Positions 32,936 to 42,527 are shown, numbered from the stretch's first letter. The stretch: DNA of 64,000 nucleotides from an uncultured Corynebacterium sp. (GCA_943913645.1 CALTYZ010000012.1:10266-74265), one strand, 5' to 3'. Notes: a model not told the origin generated them from the sequence alone. Made by a program: numbers and translations.

Positions 32936-35242
32936 GTGAGAAACCATTCCGTGCACAACGACACCGTTGATAACGCTGCTGCCACCCCAGACCAGGATCA
33001 GCCATATGCCGAGCTGGGCCTGCGTGATGAGGAGTACGCGAAGATCCGCGAGATCCTCGGGCGGCGCCCCACGGATGCGGAACTGTCGGTCTATTCGGTG
33101 ATGTGGTCTGAGCACTGCTCGTATAAATCTTCGAAGGTGCATCTGCGCTACTTCGGGGAAAGTATGACCCCGCAGATGGCCGCAAAGCTGTTGGCTGGCA
33201 TTGGTGAAAACGCCGGCGTGGTCGACATTGGCGGCGGTGATGCGGTGACGTTTCGGGTAGAAAGCCACAACCACCCGTCATTCGTGGAGCCCTACCAGGG
33301 AGCTGCCACCGGCGTGGGCGGCATTGTGCGCGACATTATGGCGATGGGGGCCCGCCCGATCGCGGTGATGGACCAGCTGCGCTTCGGCCCATTGGATGCT
33401 GCTGACACGCTGCGGGTCTTACCCGGTGTGGTTCGCGGTATCGGTGGCTACGGCAACTGTCTGGGCTTGCCAAACATTGGCGGCGAGACGGTGTTCGACC
33501 AGGCGTATGCGGGAAACCCGTTGGTCAACGCGCTGTGTGTGGGCACACTCAAGGTTGAAGATCTCCACCTCGCCTTCGCATCCGGCACAGGAAATCAGGT
33601 CATCCTCTTTGGTTCGCGCACAGGCCTCGACGGCATCGGTGGCGTCTCTGTGCTTGGGTCTGCCACGTTTGAGGAAGGCGAGGAACGCAAGCTTCCCGCA
33701 GTGCAGGTCGGGGATCCGTTCGCCGAGAAGGTGCTCATCGAGTGCTGTCTGGAGCTTTTCCATGCTGGTGTGGTTGTGGGCATTCAAGATCTTGGCGGTG
33801 GCGGGCTTGCCTGCGCCACGTCTGAACTGGCGGCGGCCGGGGACGGCGGGATGCGCATCAATCTCGATCAGGTGCCACTGCGCGCGCAGCGGATGACGGC
33901 AGCAGAGATCCTCGCCTCCGAATCGCAGGAACGCATGTGCGCTGTGGTTGCACCCGACAATGTTGCGAAGTTCATGGAGATCTGCGCCAAGTGGGACGTT
34001 GATGCGGCGGTCATCGGTGAAGTCACCGACGATCCAGACCGGCTGCGCATCTACCATCAAGGTGAGCTGGTGCTCGACGCGCCGCCGTCAACGATTGATG
34101 CCGGCCCGGTCTACGAACGCCCCTACGCCCGGCCGCAGTGGTTAGATGAGGTGCAGTCACGGGGGCAGACAGGTGTGAAAAAGTGCGCACAGCTCGGTGA
34201 CACATGGCTGCAGATGGTTGCCTCACCGGCGCTGTGCTCACGAGACTTCATTACCCAACAGTACGACCGCTACGTGCGCGGCAACACGGTGCGAGCCAAG
34301 CACGCGGATGCGGGAGTGCTGCGGATTAATGAAACGACGAACCGGGGCGTGGCTATCTCGGCGGACGCGTCCGGGCGCTACACCTACCTCGACCCGAACA
34401 TGGGCGCGCGCCTGGCGCTTGCCGAGGCCTACCGCAATGTGGCAGTCACCGGGGCAACACCAGTTGCGGTGACGAACTGTATGAACTTCGGTTCGCCGGA
34501 AAACCCGGACGTGATGTGGCAGTTCCGCGAAGCAGTTCACGGGCTGGCAGATGGCGCCGCGGAGCTCAACATCCCGGTTTCTGGCGGCAACGTGTCGTTT
34601 TATAACCAGACTGGTGAGACACCGATTCTGCCGACTCCGGTGGTGGGAGTGCTCGGTGTGATTGAGGATGTCTCACAGGCGCTGCAGCACTGCCTCGCCG
34701 CCTACGCAGATGCTGCCGACTCCCACGAACTTTTCACCCTGATCTTGCTTGGTGCAACGCATGACGAGTTCGGTGGCTCGGTGTGGCAAGACATATCGGG
34801 CCAGGGGCTTTGTGGCTTGCCGCCGCAGGTTGACCTGGGCAATGAAATACGCCTGGCGCAATATTTCCAGGCCAATGATGCCATTGCCGCCGCGCATGAC
34901 CTGTCCGAGGGGGGTCTGGCGCAAGCCGTGTTTGAGTTGCTGCTCGGCTCCGGCTTTGGCGCGCAGCTGGATCTGTCGGCTGTGCACGACGATGCCTTTA
35001 GCGCGCTGTTTTCAGAGTCCGCCTCACGTGTGCTCATCGCGGTCACCCGCGACCGGGCCGACAGTGCGGTTGAACGCGCAGTCAGCGCTGGTATCCCAGT
35101 AGCGGTGCTGGGCTCGACCACGCACGACGGCGTGCTGCACCTCGCCGGCACATCGAGGCAGCTGGGAGAACAGATCAGTATGGACGCGCTTACGGCGGCG
35201 TGGGAGGCAACCCTGCCAGAGCGATTCGCGAACCAGGTCTGA
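32936..35242 (+). CDS. purL: FGAM synthase catalytic subunit PurL (small form)
   Basis: The 768-residue protein is the small PurL type that needs PurS and PurQ. Motifs include SVMWSEHCSYKSSK, VVDIGGGDAVTFRVESHNHPS (metal/ATP site), GIQDLGGGGLACATSE and AHDLSEGGLAQAVFE. It starts at GTG 32936. Converges with the thioesterase gene after 9 bp. Confidence 0.96.
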   Translation: MRNHSVHNDTVDNAAATPDQDQPYAELGLRDEEYAKIREILGRRPTDAELSVYSVMWSEHCSYKSSKVHLRYFGESMTPQMAAKLLAGIGENAGVVDIGGGDAVTFRVESHNHPSFVEPYQGAATGVGGIVRDIMAMGARPIAVMDQLRFGPLDAADTLRVLPGVVRGIGGYGNCLGLPNIGGETVFDQAYAGNPLVNALCVGTLKVEDLHLAFASGTGNQVILFGSRTGLDGIGGVSVLGSATFEEGEERKLPAVQVGDPFAEKVLIECCLELFHAGVVVGIQDLGGGGLACATSELAAAGDGGMRINLDQVPLRAQRMTAAEILASESQERMCAVVAPDNVAKFMEICAKWDVDAAVIGEVTDDPDRLRIYHQGELVLDAPPSTIDAGPVYERPYARPQWLDEVQSRGQTGVKKCAQLGDTWLQMVASPALCSRDFITQQYDRYVRGNTVRAKHADAGVLRINETTNRGVAISADASGRYTYLDPNMGARLALAEAYRNVAVTGATPVAVTNCMNFGSPENPDVMWQFREAVHGLADGAAELNIPVSGGNVSFYNQTGETPILPTPVVGVLGVIEDVSQALQHCLAAYADAADSHELFTLILLGATHDEFGGSVWQDISGQGLCGLPPQVDLGNEIRLAQYFQANDAIAAAHDLSEGGLAQAVFELLLGSGFGAQLDLSAVHDDAFSALFSESASRVLIAVTRDRADSAVERAVSAGIPVAVLGSTTHDGVLHLAGTSRQLGEQISMDALTAAWEATLPERFANQV

Positions 35243-35251
35243 CGGTGCCTC

Positions 35252-36259
35252 CTACTTGGTGCGCTGGACCGCTGGCGCGGGAGCGATCAGCGGTACCGGC
35301 TCATACTGGCTGCGTAAGTCTTTCAGGTTTTGGGTGTGGTCCCACAGCCGCTTGTCTTCCTCGGTGACAGGCGTGAATTGGCGGGCAGCCAACGGGTTGC
35401 CGTCCAGGTCGATCGCGAGGTAAGTAAACGAGGCGTGGATCGCCGGCACCAGGTTCTCCCGGCCACCCCGAGGATCCCCAGCACGCAGGTAAATCGAGAC
35501 GTGGTGGGCACGTGAATCAGTACGCGTCAGGCGGGCATCAACCTCGATGAGATCGCCAATATGCACCGGGTGGTAGAAGCGGATACCGCCTGCGTACACC
35601 GCTACCGTGCGCTCCCCGGACCACTCCATTGTGCAGGCCATACCTGCCTCATCGATCCACTCCATGGCCGTGCCACCATGCACGTTGCCACCCCAGTTGA
35701 TATCGGTCGGCTTGGCCATGAAGCGGTGGACAATACGCGGCGCGGTGGAATCGTCCGTGTAGGTCTGCTTGCTCATCTCCTCTTCAATCGCCCTGCGCAG
35801 GCCGATCCGGGACTTCGCGGCTTCAGCGACACGGATCTCTTCGGCATCGCTGGGGTGGAAGGTGGGTACAGCGGTGGGCTTGCCTGTCTGTGCGTCTTTG
35901 GCCACAAACACCACCAGGCAATCGCAGGCGCGGGTGAACACGCCCTCACGCGGGTCAGCAGAAAGCACCTCGTTGATGATGTGCATGGAGCTGCGCCCAG
36001 TCATCGCGATCCGGGAGCGCACCTCCACAATGTGGCCGGACGGAATCGGGCGGCGGAAGTGGATATGACCCACATATGCAGTCACACAATAGGTTGCGGA
36101 CCATTGTGCGGCGCACGCGTAGGCTGCTTTGTCAATCCACTCCAGCACACGTCCGCCGGAGACACCATGCGAGCCGGCGGTGATCACGTCGGTGGGAGAC
36201 GCCATGAACCGCAGCGTGATGCGCGGGGAGCGTTCGGTCGGGACAGGGGTGATCGCCAT
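35252..36259 (-). CDS. Double hot-dog acyl-CoA thioesterase
   Basis: The 335 residues contain two hot-dog domains. Domain one has RFMASPTDVITAGSHGVSGG and VLEWIDKAAYACA, and domain two RFMAKPTDINWGGNVHGGTA and MEWIDEAGMACT. Both look like the acyl-CoA thioesterase family (BFIT/YciA type). In domain two the usual N-HGG motif is intact (GNVHGG), while domain one has SHGVSGG, so the second site is more likely catalytic. The cytosolic product would release fatty acids from CoA. ATG 36259 lies 24 bp from the divergent SCP-like start; the long upstream frame is an artefact. Confidence 0.88.
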   Translation of the reverse strand: MAITPVPTERSPRITLRFMASPTDVITAGSHGVSGGRVLEWIDKAAYACAAQWSATYCVTAYVGHIHFRRPIPSGHIVEVRSRIAMTGRSSMHIINEVLSADPREGVFTRACDCLVVFVAKDAQTGKPTAVPTFHPSDAEEIRVAEAAKSRIGLRRAIEEEMSKQTYTDDSTAPRIVHRFMAKPTDINWGGNVHGGTAMEWIDEAGMACTMEWSGERTVAVYAGGIRFYHPVHIGDLIEVDARLTRTDSRAHHVSIYLRAGDPRGGRENLVPAIHASFTYLAIDLDGNPLAARQFTPVTEEDKRLWDHTQNLKDLRSQYEPVPLIAPAPAVQRTK

Positions 36260-36283
36260 GGTAGGTACCTTAATATAGGGCTC

Positions 36284-36694
36284 ATGGCCTCGAAGAGGAA
36301 TGCGGACCCGGTAGTAACCAGGCAAGCAGTTGAACAGATCGCGGGGTGGATCCGAAGCGCTGATGGCGCGCAAGCCACAGATGACGGGGGGACGGGGGCG
36401 TCGAGAAGCGCGATTGCCCAGGCGTGTCGTGCCACCGCGCGGATGCTCGCAGACGAGCTTCCTGGGCACGCCGTGGAACTGCGGGTGCCGCCGTTTGTTG
36501 CGGTGCAGCTCATTGCGGGCCCGCGCCACACACGTGGCACCCCACCGAATGTGGTGGAGACCGACCCGCGCACCTGGTTGCGCCTGGCCACTGGTCTGAC
36601 GAGCTTGGAGGCGGAGCGAGCGGCAGGCACAGTGGACGCCTCCGGGGCGCGCGCCGGTGAAATAGCGCGCGGGCTGCCGGTGGTGGCGCTGTGA
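36284..36694 (+). CDS. Conserved actinobacterial protein, SCP/sterol-carrier-like
   Basis: The 136 residues begin MASKRNADPVVTRQAVEQI and contain HAVELRVPPFVAVQLIAGPRHTRGTPPNVVETDPRTWLRL, a pattern shared by a family found next to purF in actinobacteria and often labelled sterol carrier family. A helix then a small beta sheet is predicted; no enzyme motif. It ends within the GTG proposed for purF (4-bp overlap). Confidence 0.72.
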   Translation: MASKRNADPVVTRQAVEQIAGWIRSADGAQATDDGGTGASRSAIAQACRATARMLADELPGHAVELRVPPFVAVQLIAGPRHTRGTPPNVVETDPRTWLRLATGLTSLEAERAAGTVDASGARAGEIARGLPVVAL

Positions 36695-38220
36695 GGTGCG
36701 CCCACCAGCCAGCGCAGCCGACTCAATCCGTTACAGTGGGGCACGTGCAGAAGGATCTTCAGGCCGATGATGCGCCCCGCGAAGAGTGCGGTGTGTTCGG
36801 GGTCTGGGCCCCGCAAGAAGACGTGTCCAAGCTGACCTACTTTGGGTTGTTCGCGCTGCAACACCGCGGCCAGGAAGGTGCGGGGATCGCGGTGGGCGAC
36901 CACGACAACATCGTAGTGTTTAAAGACACCGGCCTGGTCAGCCAGGTTTTTGATGAGTCGGTGCTAGGCGCACTGCAGGGAAATGTAGCAATTGGGCACA
37001 CCCGGTACTCCACAGCAGGCGGAAACTCGTGGGATAACGTCCAGCCGATGTTTCGCACCTCACCGAACGGCACCGATGTGGCACTGGCGCACAACGGCAA
37101 CCTGATCAACTATGCCGAGCTGCAGCGCACGGCAATTGCGCGCAAGCTCATCCCCGCTGCTGGTGTGACAGGGCAAGGCTCATCGTCCGACACCGCGGTG
37201 ATATCCGCGCTGTTGGCAGACCTGACCACCGATGACAAAACCCTGCTCGACGCGGCGCGCGAGCTTATGCCACGCGTCGAAGGCGCGTTTTGCTTCATGT
37301 TCACCGACGGGCGCACGCTCTATGCGGCGCGCGACCCGCACGGGGTGCGTCCCTTATCGCTCGGACGCCTCGATGAGGGGTGGGTGGTGGCATCGGAGAC
37401 ATGCGCACTTGACATTGTTGGCGCGTCCTTCGTGCGCGACGTGGAACCAGGCGAGCTGTTGTGGGTTGATGAATCAGGCGTGCACTCCGAGCGTTTCGCC
37501 CACACCCCGCACGCTCACTGCATCTTCGAGTACGTCTATGTGGCCCGGCCGGATTCCATCATCGATGGCCAGACCGTGAACTCGACGCGCATCGAGATTG
37601 GGCGCCGCCTCGCTGCGGTCAGCCCCGTGGAAGCCGACTTGGTCATGCCAGTGCCCGAATCAGGCACCCCGTCTGCCATTGGCTACGCAGAGCAATCCGG
37701 CATCCCCTTCAAGCAGGGCCTGATGAAAAACGCCTATGTCGGGCGCACCTTCATTCAGCCCTCCGACACGCTGCGCCAGCTGGGGCTACGCCTCAAGCTC
37801 AACCCGGTGCGGAAGGTCATCGAAGGCAAGCGGTTGGTTGTGGTCGACGATTCGATTGTGCGCGGCAACACGCAGCGTAAGCTCATCCGCATGTTGCGCG
37901 AAGCCGGCGCCGCCGAGGTCCATGTGCGCATCGCCTCGCCGCCTGTGAAATGGCCCTGCTTCTACGGTATTGACTTCGCAAGCCCCGGTGAGCTCATCGC
38001 CAACCACGGCGGCGGCGACAGTGAGGAGGCGATAGCAGAGTCGATTCGCACGGTCATCGGCGCTGATTCGCTCGCGTTCGTGCCGTTGCACGATCTTATC
38101 GACGCCTCAACCCAGCCCCCCGACGACCTCTGCGCTGCCTGTTTCACCGGCAACTACCCGCTTGGCCTGCCGGAAGGCAACCCAAACGCAGAGCTTGTCA
38201 GCCGCATACAGAAAGCATAA
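36691..38220 (+). CDS. purF: Amidophosphoribosyltransferase
   Basis: PurF makes phosphoribosylamine from PRPP and glutamine, the first purine step. The class II amidotransferase nucleophile is the Cys in REECGVFGVWAP, exposed after removal of a short propeptide. The PRPP loop is VVVDDSIVRGNTQRK, and iron-sulfur ligand cysteines include PCFYGIDF and DDLCAACFTG. The start is GTG 36691 (overlapping the previous stop) or GTG 36745; the propeptide would be 32 or 14 residues. purM follows after 6 bp. Confidence 0.95.
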   Translation: MRCAHQPAQPTQSVTVGHVQKDLQADDAPREECGVFGVWAPQEDVSKLTYFGLFALQHRGQEGAGIAVGDHDNIVVFKDTGLVSQVFDESVLGALQGNVAIGHTRYSTAGGNSWDNVQPMFRTSPNGTDVALAHNGNLINYAELQRTAIARKLIPAAGVTGQGSSSDTAVISALLADLTTDDKTLLDAARELMPRVEGAFCFMFTDGRTLYAARDPHGVRPLSLGRLDEGWVVASETCALDIVGASFVRDVEPGELLWVDESGVHSERFAHTPHAHCIFEYVYVARPDSIIDGQTVNSTRIEIGRRLAAVSPVEADLVMPVPESGTPSAIGYAEQSGIPFKQGLMKNAYVGRTFIQPSDTLRQLGLRLKLNPVRKVIEGKRLVVVDDSIVRGNTQRKLIRMLREAGAAEVHVRIASPPVKWPCFYGIDFASPGELIANHGGGDSEEAIAESIRTVIGADSLAFVPLHDLIDASTQPPDDLCAACFTGNYPLGLPEGNPNAELVSRIQKA

Positions 38221-38226
38221 AGCGCT

Positions 38227-39294
38227 ATGAGCACATCATCTGGTCCAGTCAGCTACGAGGCGGCCGGTGTCTCCATCGAAGCCGGGGACAAAGCCGTGGA
38301 ACTGCTTGCGCCATTAGCAAAGCGCGCAAGCCGGCCTGAGGTCCGTGGCGGCATTGGCGGATTCGCCGGCCTTTTCGCCCTCGGTAACTATCGGCAACCA
38401 CTGCTCGCTGCTGGTTCCGACGGCGTGGGCACCAAACTCGCCGTTGCGCAAGCCATGGACATCCACCACACCATCGGTATCGACCTTGTCGCCATGTGCG
38501 TGGATGACCTTGTGGTCTGCGGTGCGGAGCCGCTCTTTTTGCAGGATTACATTGCCATTGGCAAGGTCGTGCCGGAGAAGGTGGCTGACATTGTCTCCGG
38601 CATCGCCGAAGGATGTGTGCAGGCAGGTTGTGCACTGCTTGGTGGGGAGACCGCGGAGCACCCAGGGGTGATGGAGCCTGATAACTATGACGTTTCTGCC
38701 ACCGCAGTCGGCGTTGTAGAAGCAGATGAACTGCTCGGCCCGGAGCGGGTGCGGGAAGGCGATGTGCTCATTGGCATGGCCTCGTCCGGTCTGCACTCCA
38801 ACGGCTACTCGCTGGCGCGCCATGTGCTGCTGGAGCGTGCTGGGCTGCCACTTGATGGCCACATTGAGGAGTTAGGCACAACCCTGGGCGAAGAGCTGCT
38901 TACTCCCACGCGCATCTACGCGCGTGACTGCCTCGAACTGGCAGCCGAGTGCGAAGTGCGCACGTTTTGCCACGTCACCGGTGGTGGACTGGTGGGCAAT
39001 ATGGAGCGAATCATTCCTGCCGGCCTTGTTGCCCACATGCTGCGCACCACGTGGACGCCAGGGCAGATTTTCCAAAGTATCCGCTCGATCGGCCAGGTGG
39101 CGGATGCAGAGATGGAAAAAACGTTCAACATGGGGGTGGGCATGGTGGCTGTGGTGGCACCGCAGGACCGGGACCGCGCGTTGGCTATCCTGGCTGCTCG
39201 CCATATTGAAAGCTGGGTCATCGGGGAGGTGCGTGCCTCTGAAGCTGATGAGCAGGCGCGCGCAGTGCTCACCGGGCAGCACCCGCGGTACTAG
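38227..39294 (+). CDS. purM: AIR synthetase
   Basis: PurM closes the imidazole ring. The 355 residues start SSGPVSYEAAGVSIEAGDKAVE, with SDGVGTKLAVAQAMD, GIDLVAMCVDDLVVCGAEPLFLQDY, GGETAEHPGVM and HVTGGGLVGNMERI. End of the pur series; followed by a strong stem-loop. Confidence 0.96.
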   Translation: MSTSSGPVSYEAAGVSIEAGDKAVELLAPLAKRASRPEVRGGIGGFAGLFALGNYRQPLLAAGSDGVGTKLAVAQAMDIHHTIGIDLVAMCVDDLVVCGAEPLFLQDYIAIGKVVPEKVADIVSGIAEGCVQAGCALLGGETAEHPGVMEPDNYDVSATAVGVVEADELLGPERVREGDVLIGMASSGLHSNGYSLARHVLLERAGLPLDGHIEELGTTLGEELLTPTRIYARDCLELAAECEVRTFCHVTGGGLVGNMERIIPAGLVAHMLRTTWTPGQIFQSIRSIGQVADAEMEKTFNMGVGMVAVVAPQDRDRALAILAARHIESWVIGEVRASEADEQARAVLTGQHPRY

Positions 39295-39357
39295 CCAAGG
39301 CGCGCCGCGTCATACAGCCTGGTTCGCATCCGGGCGAGGGGCTGAGCGCATGAGAAA

Positions 39358-39389
39358 AACGCACCCAGGCAGCGTGGTCTGGGTGCGTT
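39358..39389. terminator. Terminator between purM and the DUF3073 gene
   Basis: AACGCACCCAG (39358-39368) and CTGGGTGCGTT (39379-39389) form an 11-bp perfect stem around a 10-nt loop. On the minus strand the stem is followed by five U, making it a canonical intrinsic terminator for the DUF3073 gene. On the plus strand it follows purM without a U-run and may act bidirectionally. Confidence 0.85.
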
Positions 39390-39416
39390 GCGCGTGAGCG
39401 CAAAAGTCAGGTGGGG

Positions 39417-39638
39417 TTAGCGTGCGGAGCGCCCGTTTTCCTCATCATCCCAGTCGGCGTAGTCCGCGTAGGGATCGTACTTGCCGTCCACCTCGGAATC
39501 ATCGTCCTGCGCCCAGCTACGGTTCGTGGCTTGGCCTGCAAGCTCGCGCTGCAGGGAGTCAAGGTCCATTTCCGGAGAGTTGTACTTAAGCTGGCGTGCT
39601 ACCTTGGTCTGCTTTGCTTTGGCGCGTCCGCGACCCAT
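39417..39638 (-). CDS. DUF3073 family protein
   Basis: The 73 residues start MGRGRAKAKQTKVARQLKYN, the DUF3073 signature, and then turn acidic (DPYADYADWDDEENGRSAR). This is a small conserved actinobacterial protein of unknown function. AAGGGGG lies 7 nt upstream of ATG 39638. A longer in-frame ORF to 39878 crosses ygfZ and a hairpin and is rejected. Confidence 0.92.
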   Translation of the reverse strand: MGRGRAKAKQTKVARQLKYNSPEMDLDSLQRELAGQATNRSWAQDDDSEVDGKYDPYADYADWDDEENGRSAR

Positions 39639-39669
39639 GGCGTGACCCCCTTGAAAAAGTGGTGTGTTG

Positions 39670-39695
39670 GGCGGCCTGTACAAGGCGGCCTTTTT
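39670..39695 (+). terminator. Hairpin with T-run in the leader of the DUF3073 gene
   Basis: GGCGGCCT (39670-39677) pairs with AGGCGGCC (39683-39690) with one G-G mismatch around a 5-nt loop and is followed by five T on the plus strand. Oriented as a plus-strand intrinsic terminator, it would stop rightward readthrough before ygfZ antisense RNA. On the minus strand it sits in the DUF3073 5' leader. Confidence 0.5.
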
Positions 39696-39759
39696 ATTCG
39701 ATAGTTTTTGTCCTGTCAGACATAATAGCCAAACGCAGCCAAAAATTCCCTTCCACGCC

Positions 39760-40908
39760 CTACCCTGCGGATTCAGGCCCCCGTCCACGTCGCAGATGCG
39801 CAACTGCCCGGCGGCCTGCCTGCTCGCCCTCGACGTGCGGAAGCGAGTCAGAATCAACAGACGCCGCCACCCCCTCAATATCCAAAGGGCCCGCCAACGC
39901 GGAGCGTTTCACCAGCCCGAGCGCAATCGGGCCGTAGTCAACATCATGCACGACAGTGCCCAACCGGCCGACGGTGCGCCCGCCCGCAGTAATTGCCGCA
40001 CCGGGCGCAGGCTCAGTTGGCGCGGAACCGTCAAGCTGAAGCATGACCAACAGCCTGGGGGAGCGACCCAGGTTTTCTACCCGCGCCACCGTCTCCTGTC
40101 CGCGATAGCACCCCTTGTTCAGATGCACAGCGCCAGACAGCATCTGCGGGTGCTCGCCGCGGTCGATGAACCGCGGCACCTCGTGCGGAATCGACTTCGC
40201 GTCCAGATCCGCCGCCAGTTCCGGCTCGCCCACACGCACCCGCTGGGCAGTAAACGCCATGAGTCCGGCCAAATCACCACCAGCACGGACAAATTTTTCC
40301 GCCACCTCCTCCACCTGATTGCGCGAAATAGCGAAGTCAGTACGCGTCATCTCTGCACACCAGGTAACCTCACGCTGATACACCGCCGCAGCAAATACCT
40401 CATCCGCACACGCCGCGCCGGAATGCGGGGTCTGCGAACCGCTCGGCTCGTGCGATGGTGATGTCGGTGCGAGCACCGTCATGATCGCCAGGTCCGTTTC
40501 GGTAATAGTGACGTCTGACCAAAAGACCATCGCCGTGAAAAACTTCACCAAACTCTCGCGCTGCCCGCTTGGCATATCGAGGTAGAACGTTTCCCCGTCA
40601 TAAGACACATCCACGTGGTGCAGAATGCGCCCCTGCGCGTCCAAGTCAAGGGCGGAGGCGGCAAACCCCGGCGCGACATCAATGAGCTTTTGGGAAAGTA
40701 AGTTGTTCAAAAATGTGGCAGCGTCGGGCCCGGACACTGCCACCACAGCTCGGTGGGAGCGATCAACCAGTGCAGGACGCTGACTGAGGTGGCGTTGTTC
40801 GCTGAGGGGGTCGCCGTAGTGAAAGGCAACACCGGATGCGTCAATAAGCGAAGGCCCGGGTAGCTCCACCGCACCGGGCCAGCGAAGAAGTGAAGATCGG
40901 TATGACAC
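39760..40908 (-). CDS. ygfZ: YgfZ/GcvT-like folate-binding protein
   Basis: The 382 residues contain the YgfZ signature LNKGCYRGQETVARVENLG, and earlier VVAVSGPDAATFLNNLLSQ. YgfZ binds tetrahydrofolate and supports Fe-S cluster enzymes. GTG 40908 is the start, 32 bp from the divergent pabC. Slightly long because of a Ser/His-rich insertion around SPSHEPSGSQTPHSG. Confidence 0.92.
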   Translation of the reverse strand: MSYRSSLLRWPGAVELPGPSLIDASGVAFHYGDPLSEQRHLSQRPALVDRSHRAVVAVSGPDAATFLNNLLSQKLIDVAPGFAASALDLDAQGRILHHVDVSYDGETFYLDMPSGQRESLVKFFTAMVFWSDVTITETDLAIMTVLAPTSPSHEPSGSQTPHSGAACADEVFAAAVYQREVTWCAEMTRTDFAISRNQVEEVAEKFVRAGGDLAGLMAFTAQRVRVGEPELAADLDAKSIPHEVPRFIDRGEHPQMLSGAVHLNKGCYRGQETVARVENLGRSPRLLVMLQLDGSAPTEPAPGAAITAGGRTVGRLGTVVHDVDYGPIALGLVKRSALAGPLDIEGVAASVDSDSLPHVEGEQAGRRAVAHLRRGRGPESAG

Positions 40909-40940
40909 AGCGCCCCATCATAGGGGCATAATAGGTCGAT

Positions 40941-41849
40941 ATGGGTCAACCGCTTGTACCTCCAGAACCGGTGATATATCTGGTCGAGCCGTTCGGCGGG
41001 CCGCTGCGCCGACAAAACCCCCACACCCCCCACATTTACTGGGACGATGCGGCGGTCACGCGCGGTGACGGAATCTTTGAAACTGTGCTCGTGCGCGCAG
41101 GCGAGCCGAAAAACCTACACCAGCACATCGCGAGATTCCAGCGTTCAGCGCAGGCCCTTGACCTTCCCGTGCCAGACGGCGAGCAGTGGGTGAAAGCCAC
41201 CCGCGAAGCGCTCGGCGATTATTGCCGCGAGCGCCAGGACGCAGCTGATCAGATCGAAGCACGATGCGTATGGACGCTCACCCGGGGGCGCGAAACCACC
41301 GGTGTGCCCACAGCCTGGCTGACGGTGCGTCCGATCCCACAGGAGGTGGTGCAGCAACGCGAGCACGGTGTCGCAGTGGTAACCACCCCGCGCGGCTACA
41401 GTGCCAACCCTGATGTGCCGTGGATGCGAGCGGAAGCGAAAACCCTCAACTATGCTGCGTCGATGGCGGCGCTGCGCTGGGCGCGCACCCAGGGATTCGA
41501 TGACGTGATCTATATTGCTGACAACGACACGCAACGCGTGCTGGAAGGTTCCACCAGTTCAGTGTTGGTGGTCAAAAAGGGCCAGCGGTTGCGCGCCCCC
41601 GCGCCAGGACCGGACATTCTGCCCGGGACCACTCAGGCCGCAGTATTTGCGTATGCGCAGGACAACGGTTGGAAATGCAAAACCAAAGACCTGTTCGTTG
41701 CGGATTTGTATAAGGCGGAGTCCGTGTGGCTTATCAGCTCAACGCGCATCTGCGCGCGCGTGACACGGCTCAATGACACAGCACTGCCGGCCCCGGCCAA
41801 CGAGTCCGAGGTGAGCGCCTTGATTGAGGCTAGCCTGCAACACGTGTGA
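40941..41849 (+). CDS. pabC: Aminodeoxychorismate lyase (class IV PLP enzyme)
   Basis: PabC converts aminodeoxychorismate to p-aminobenzoate and pyruvate for folate. The 302 residues have the class IV pattern TRGDGIFETVLV, the PLP lysine in RAEAKTLNYAASM, VLEGSTSSVLVV and LPGTTQAAVFAYA. It is adjacent to the folate-binding ygfZ. A branched-chain aminotransferase-like role is a less likely alternative. The 3' end overlaps the nitrobindin-like gene by 20 bp (41830-41849). Confidence 0.85.
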   Translation: MGQPLVPPEPVIYLVEPFGGPLRRQNPHTPHIYWDDAAVTRGDGIFETVLVRAGEPKNLHQHIARFQRSAQALDLPVPDGEQWVKATREALGDYCRERQDAADQIEARCVWTLTRGRETTGVPTAWLTVRPIPQEVVQQREHGVAVVTTPRGYSANPDVPWMRAEAKTLNYAASMAALRWARTQGFDDVIYIADNDTQRVLEGSTSSVLVVKKGQRLRAPAPGPDILPGTTQAAVFAYAQDNGWKCKTKDLFVADLYKAESVWLISSTRICARVTRLNDTALPAPANESEVSALIEASLQHV

Positions 41850-42522
41850 GTTCGGCAGACATGTAGGGCACCAGTTCACCGTCGACAAGGCGCTCATCGA
41901 CCCAGCCGAGACTATTGTTCGGCATTAGCCCGTAGAGGCGTTTGCCCGGGCCGTAGTCCGCCGGTCCGGTCTCAGTAGCAATCGTGCTGGCACTGTCAAG
42001 CTGCCACGCGCGCTCGTTGCGCAACGAGCCGTACAGCACCTCAACGATGCCGCGTGAGTTCGTCAGCGTCACCTCGATTTCATCGCGCTCGGAGATGCGC
42101 CAGAACCCGACTTCGCGCTGGTCTGGCCCGGTCGCGTTGCCATCATCGTCGAGCTGCCAGATGCGCGATTCAAAACGCAAATAGTTCTCACCGTCATGAG
42201 AGATGACCAGCTGTTGGCCAAAGGGGTACTGGGTGCCGTGATCATCGGCTTGGCCAGTGCCCTGCCACACACCCACCAGCGGCAACAAGGCCAAAAGGCC
42301 GTCGTGCAAGCTCGGGCCTTCACGCAGGTTGGCGGTGTCTTCGGCCAGTGGGAAGCCTGCAAAACCAAGCGGGGGAATATTGCGGTGAGCGGTGTGCTGC
42401 GCCTGCTCAGCTGCGAGGTTGACTGCTTCGTTGCCGTCGAGCGGGGTAGGTGCCTCGGCACTGGTCGCTGTTTCCTTGGCGTTGTTGTTTTCCTTGTCGT
42501 GTTCCTTGTCGTTGTCAGCCAT
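41830..42522 (-). CDS. Nitrobindin-like FABP family protein, heme histidine apparently replaced
   Basis: The 230 residues have a disordered acidic/Asn-rich N-terminus of about 65 residues and then the nitrobindin beta-barrel: GVWQGTGQADDHGTQYPFGQ (GxWxGxG motif), EVGFWRI, LYGSLRNERAW. In nitrobindins the ferric heme is held by a histidine about ten residues from the C-terminus. Here that region reads LVPYMSAELTRVAG with Tyr and no His, so heme binding may be lost, as described for ferric nitrobindin-like proteins. Cytosolic, function unknown. Confidence 0.85.
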   Translation of the reverse strand: MADNDKEHDKENNNAKETATSAEAPTPLDGNEAVNLAAEQAQHTAHRNIPPLGFAGFPLAEDTANLREGPSLHDGLLALLPLVGVWQGTGQADDHGTQYPFGQQLVISHDGENYLRFESRIWQLDDDGNATGPDQREVGFWRISERDEIEVTLTNSRGIVEVLYGSLRNERAWQLDSASTIATETGPADYGPGKRLYGLMPNNSLGWVDERLVDGELVPYMSAELTRVAG

Positions 42523-42527
42523 GAGCC

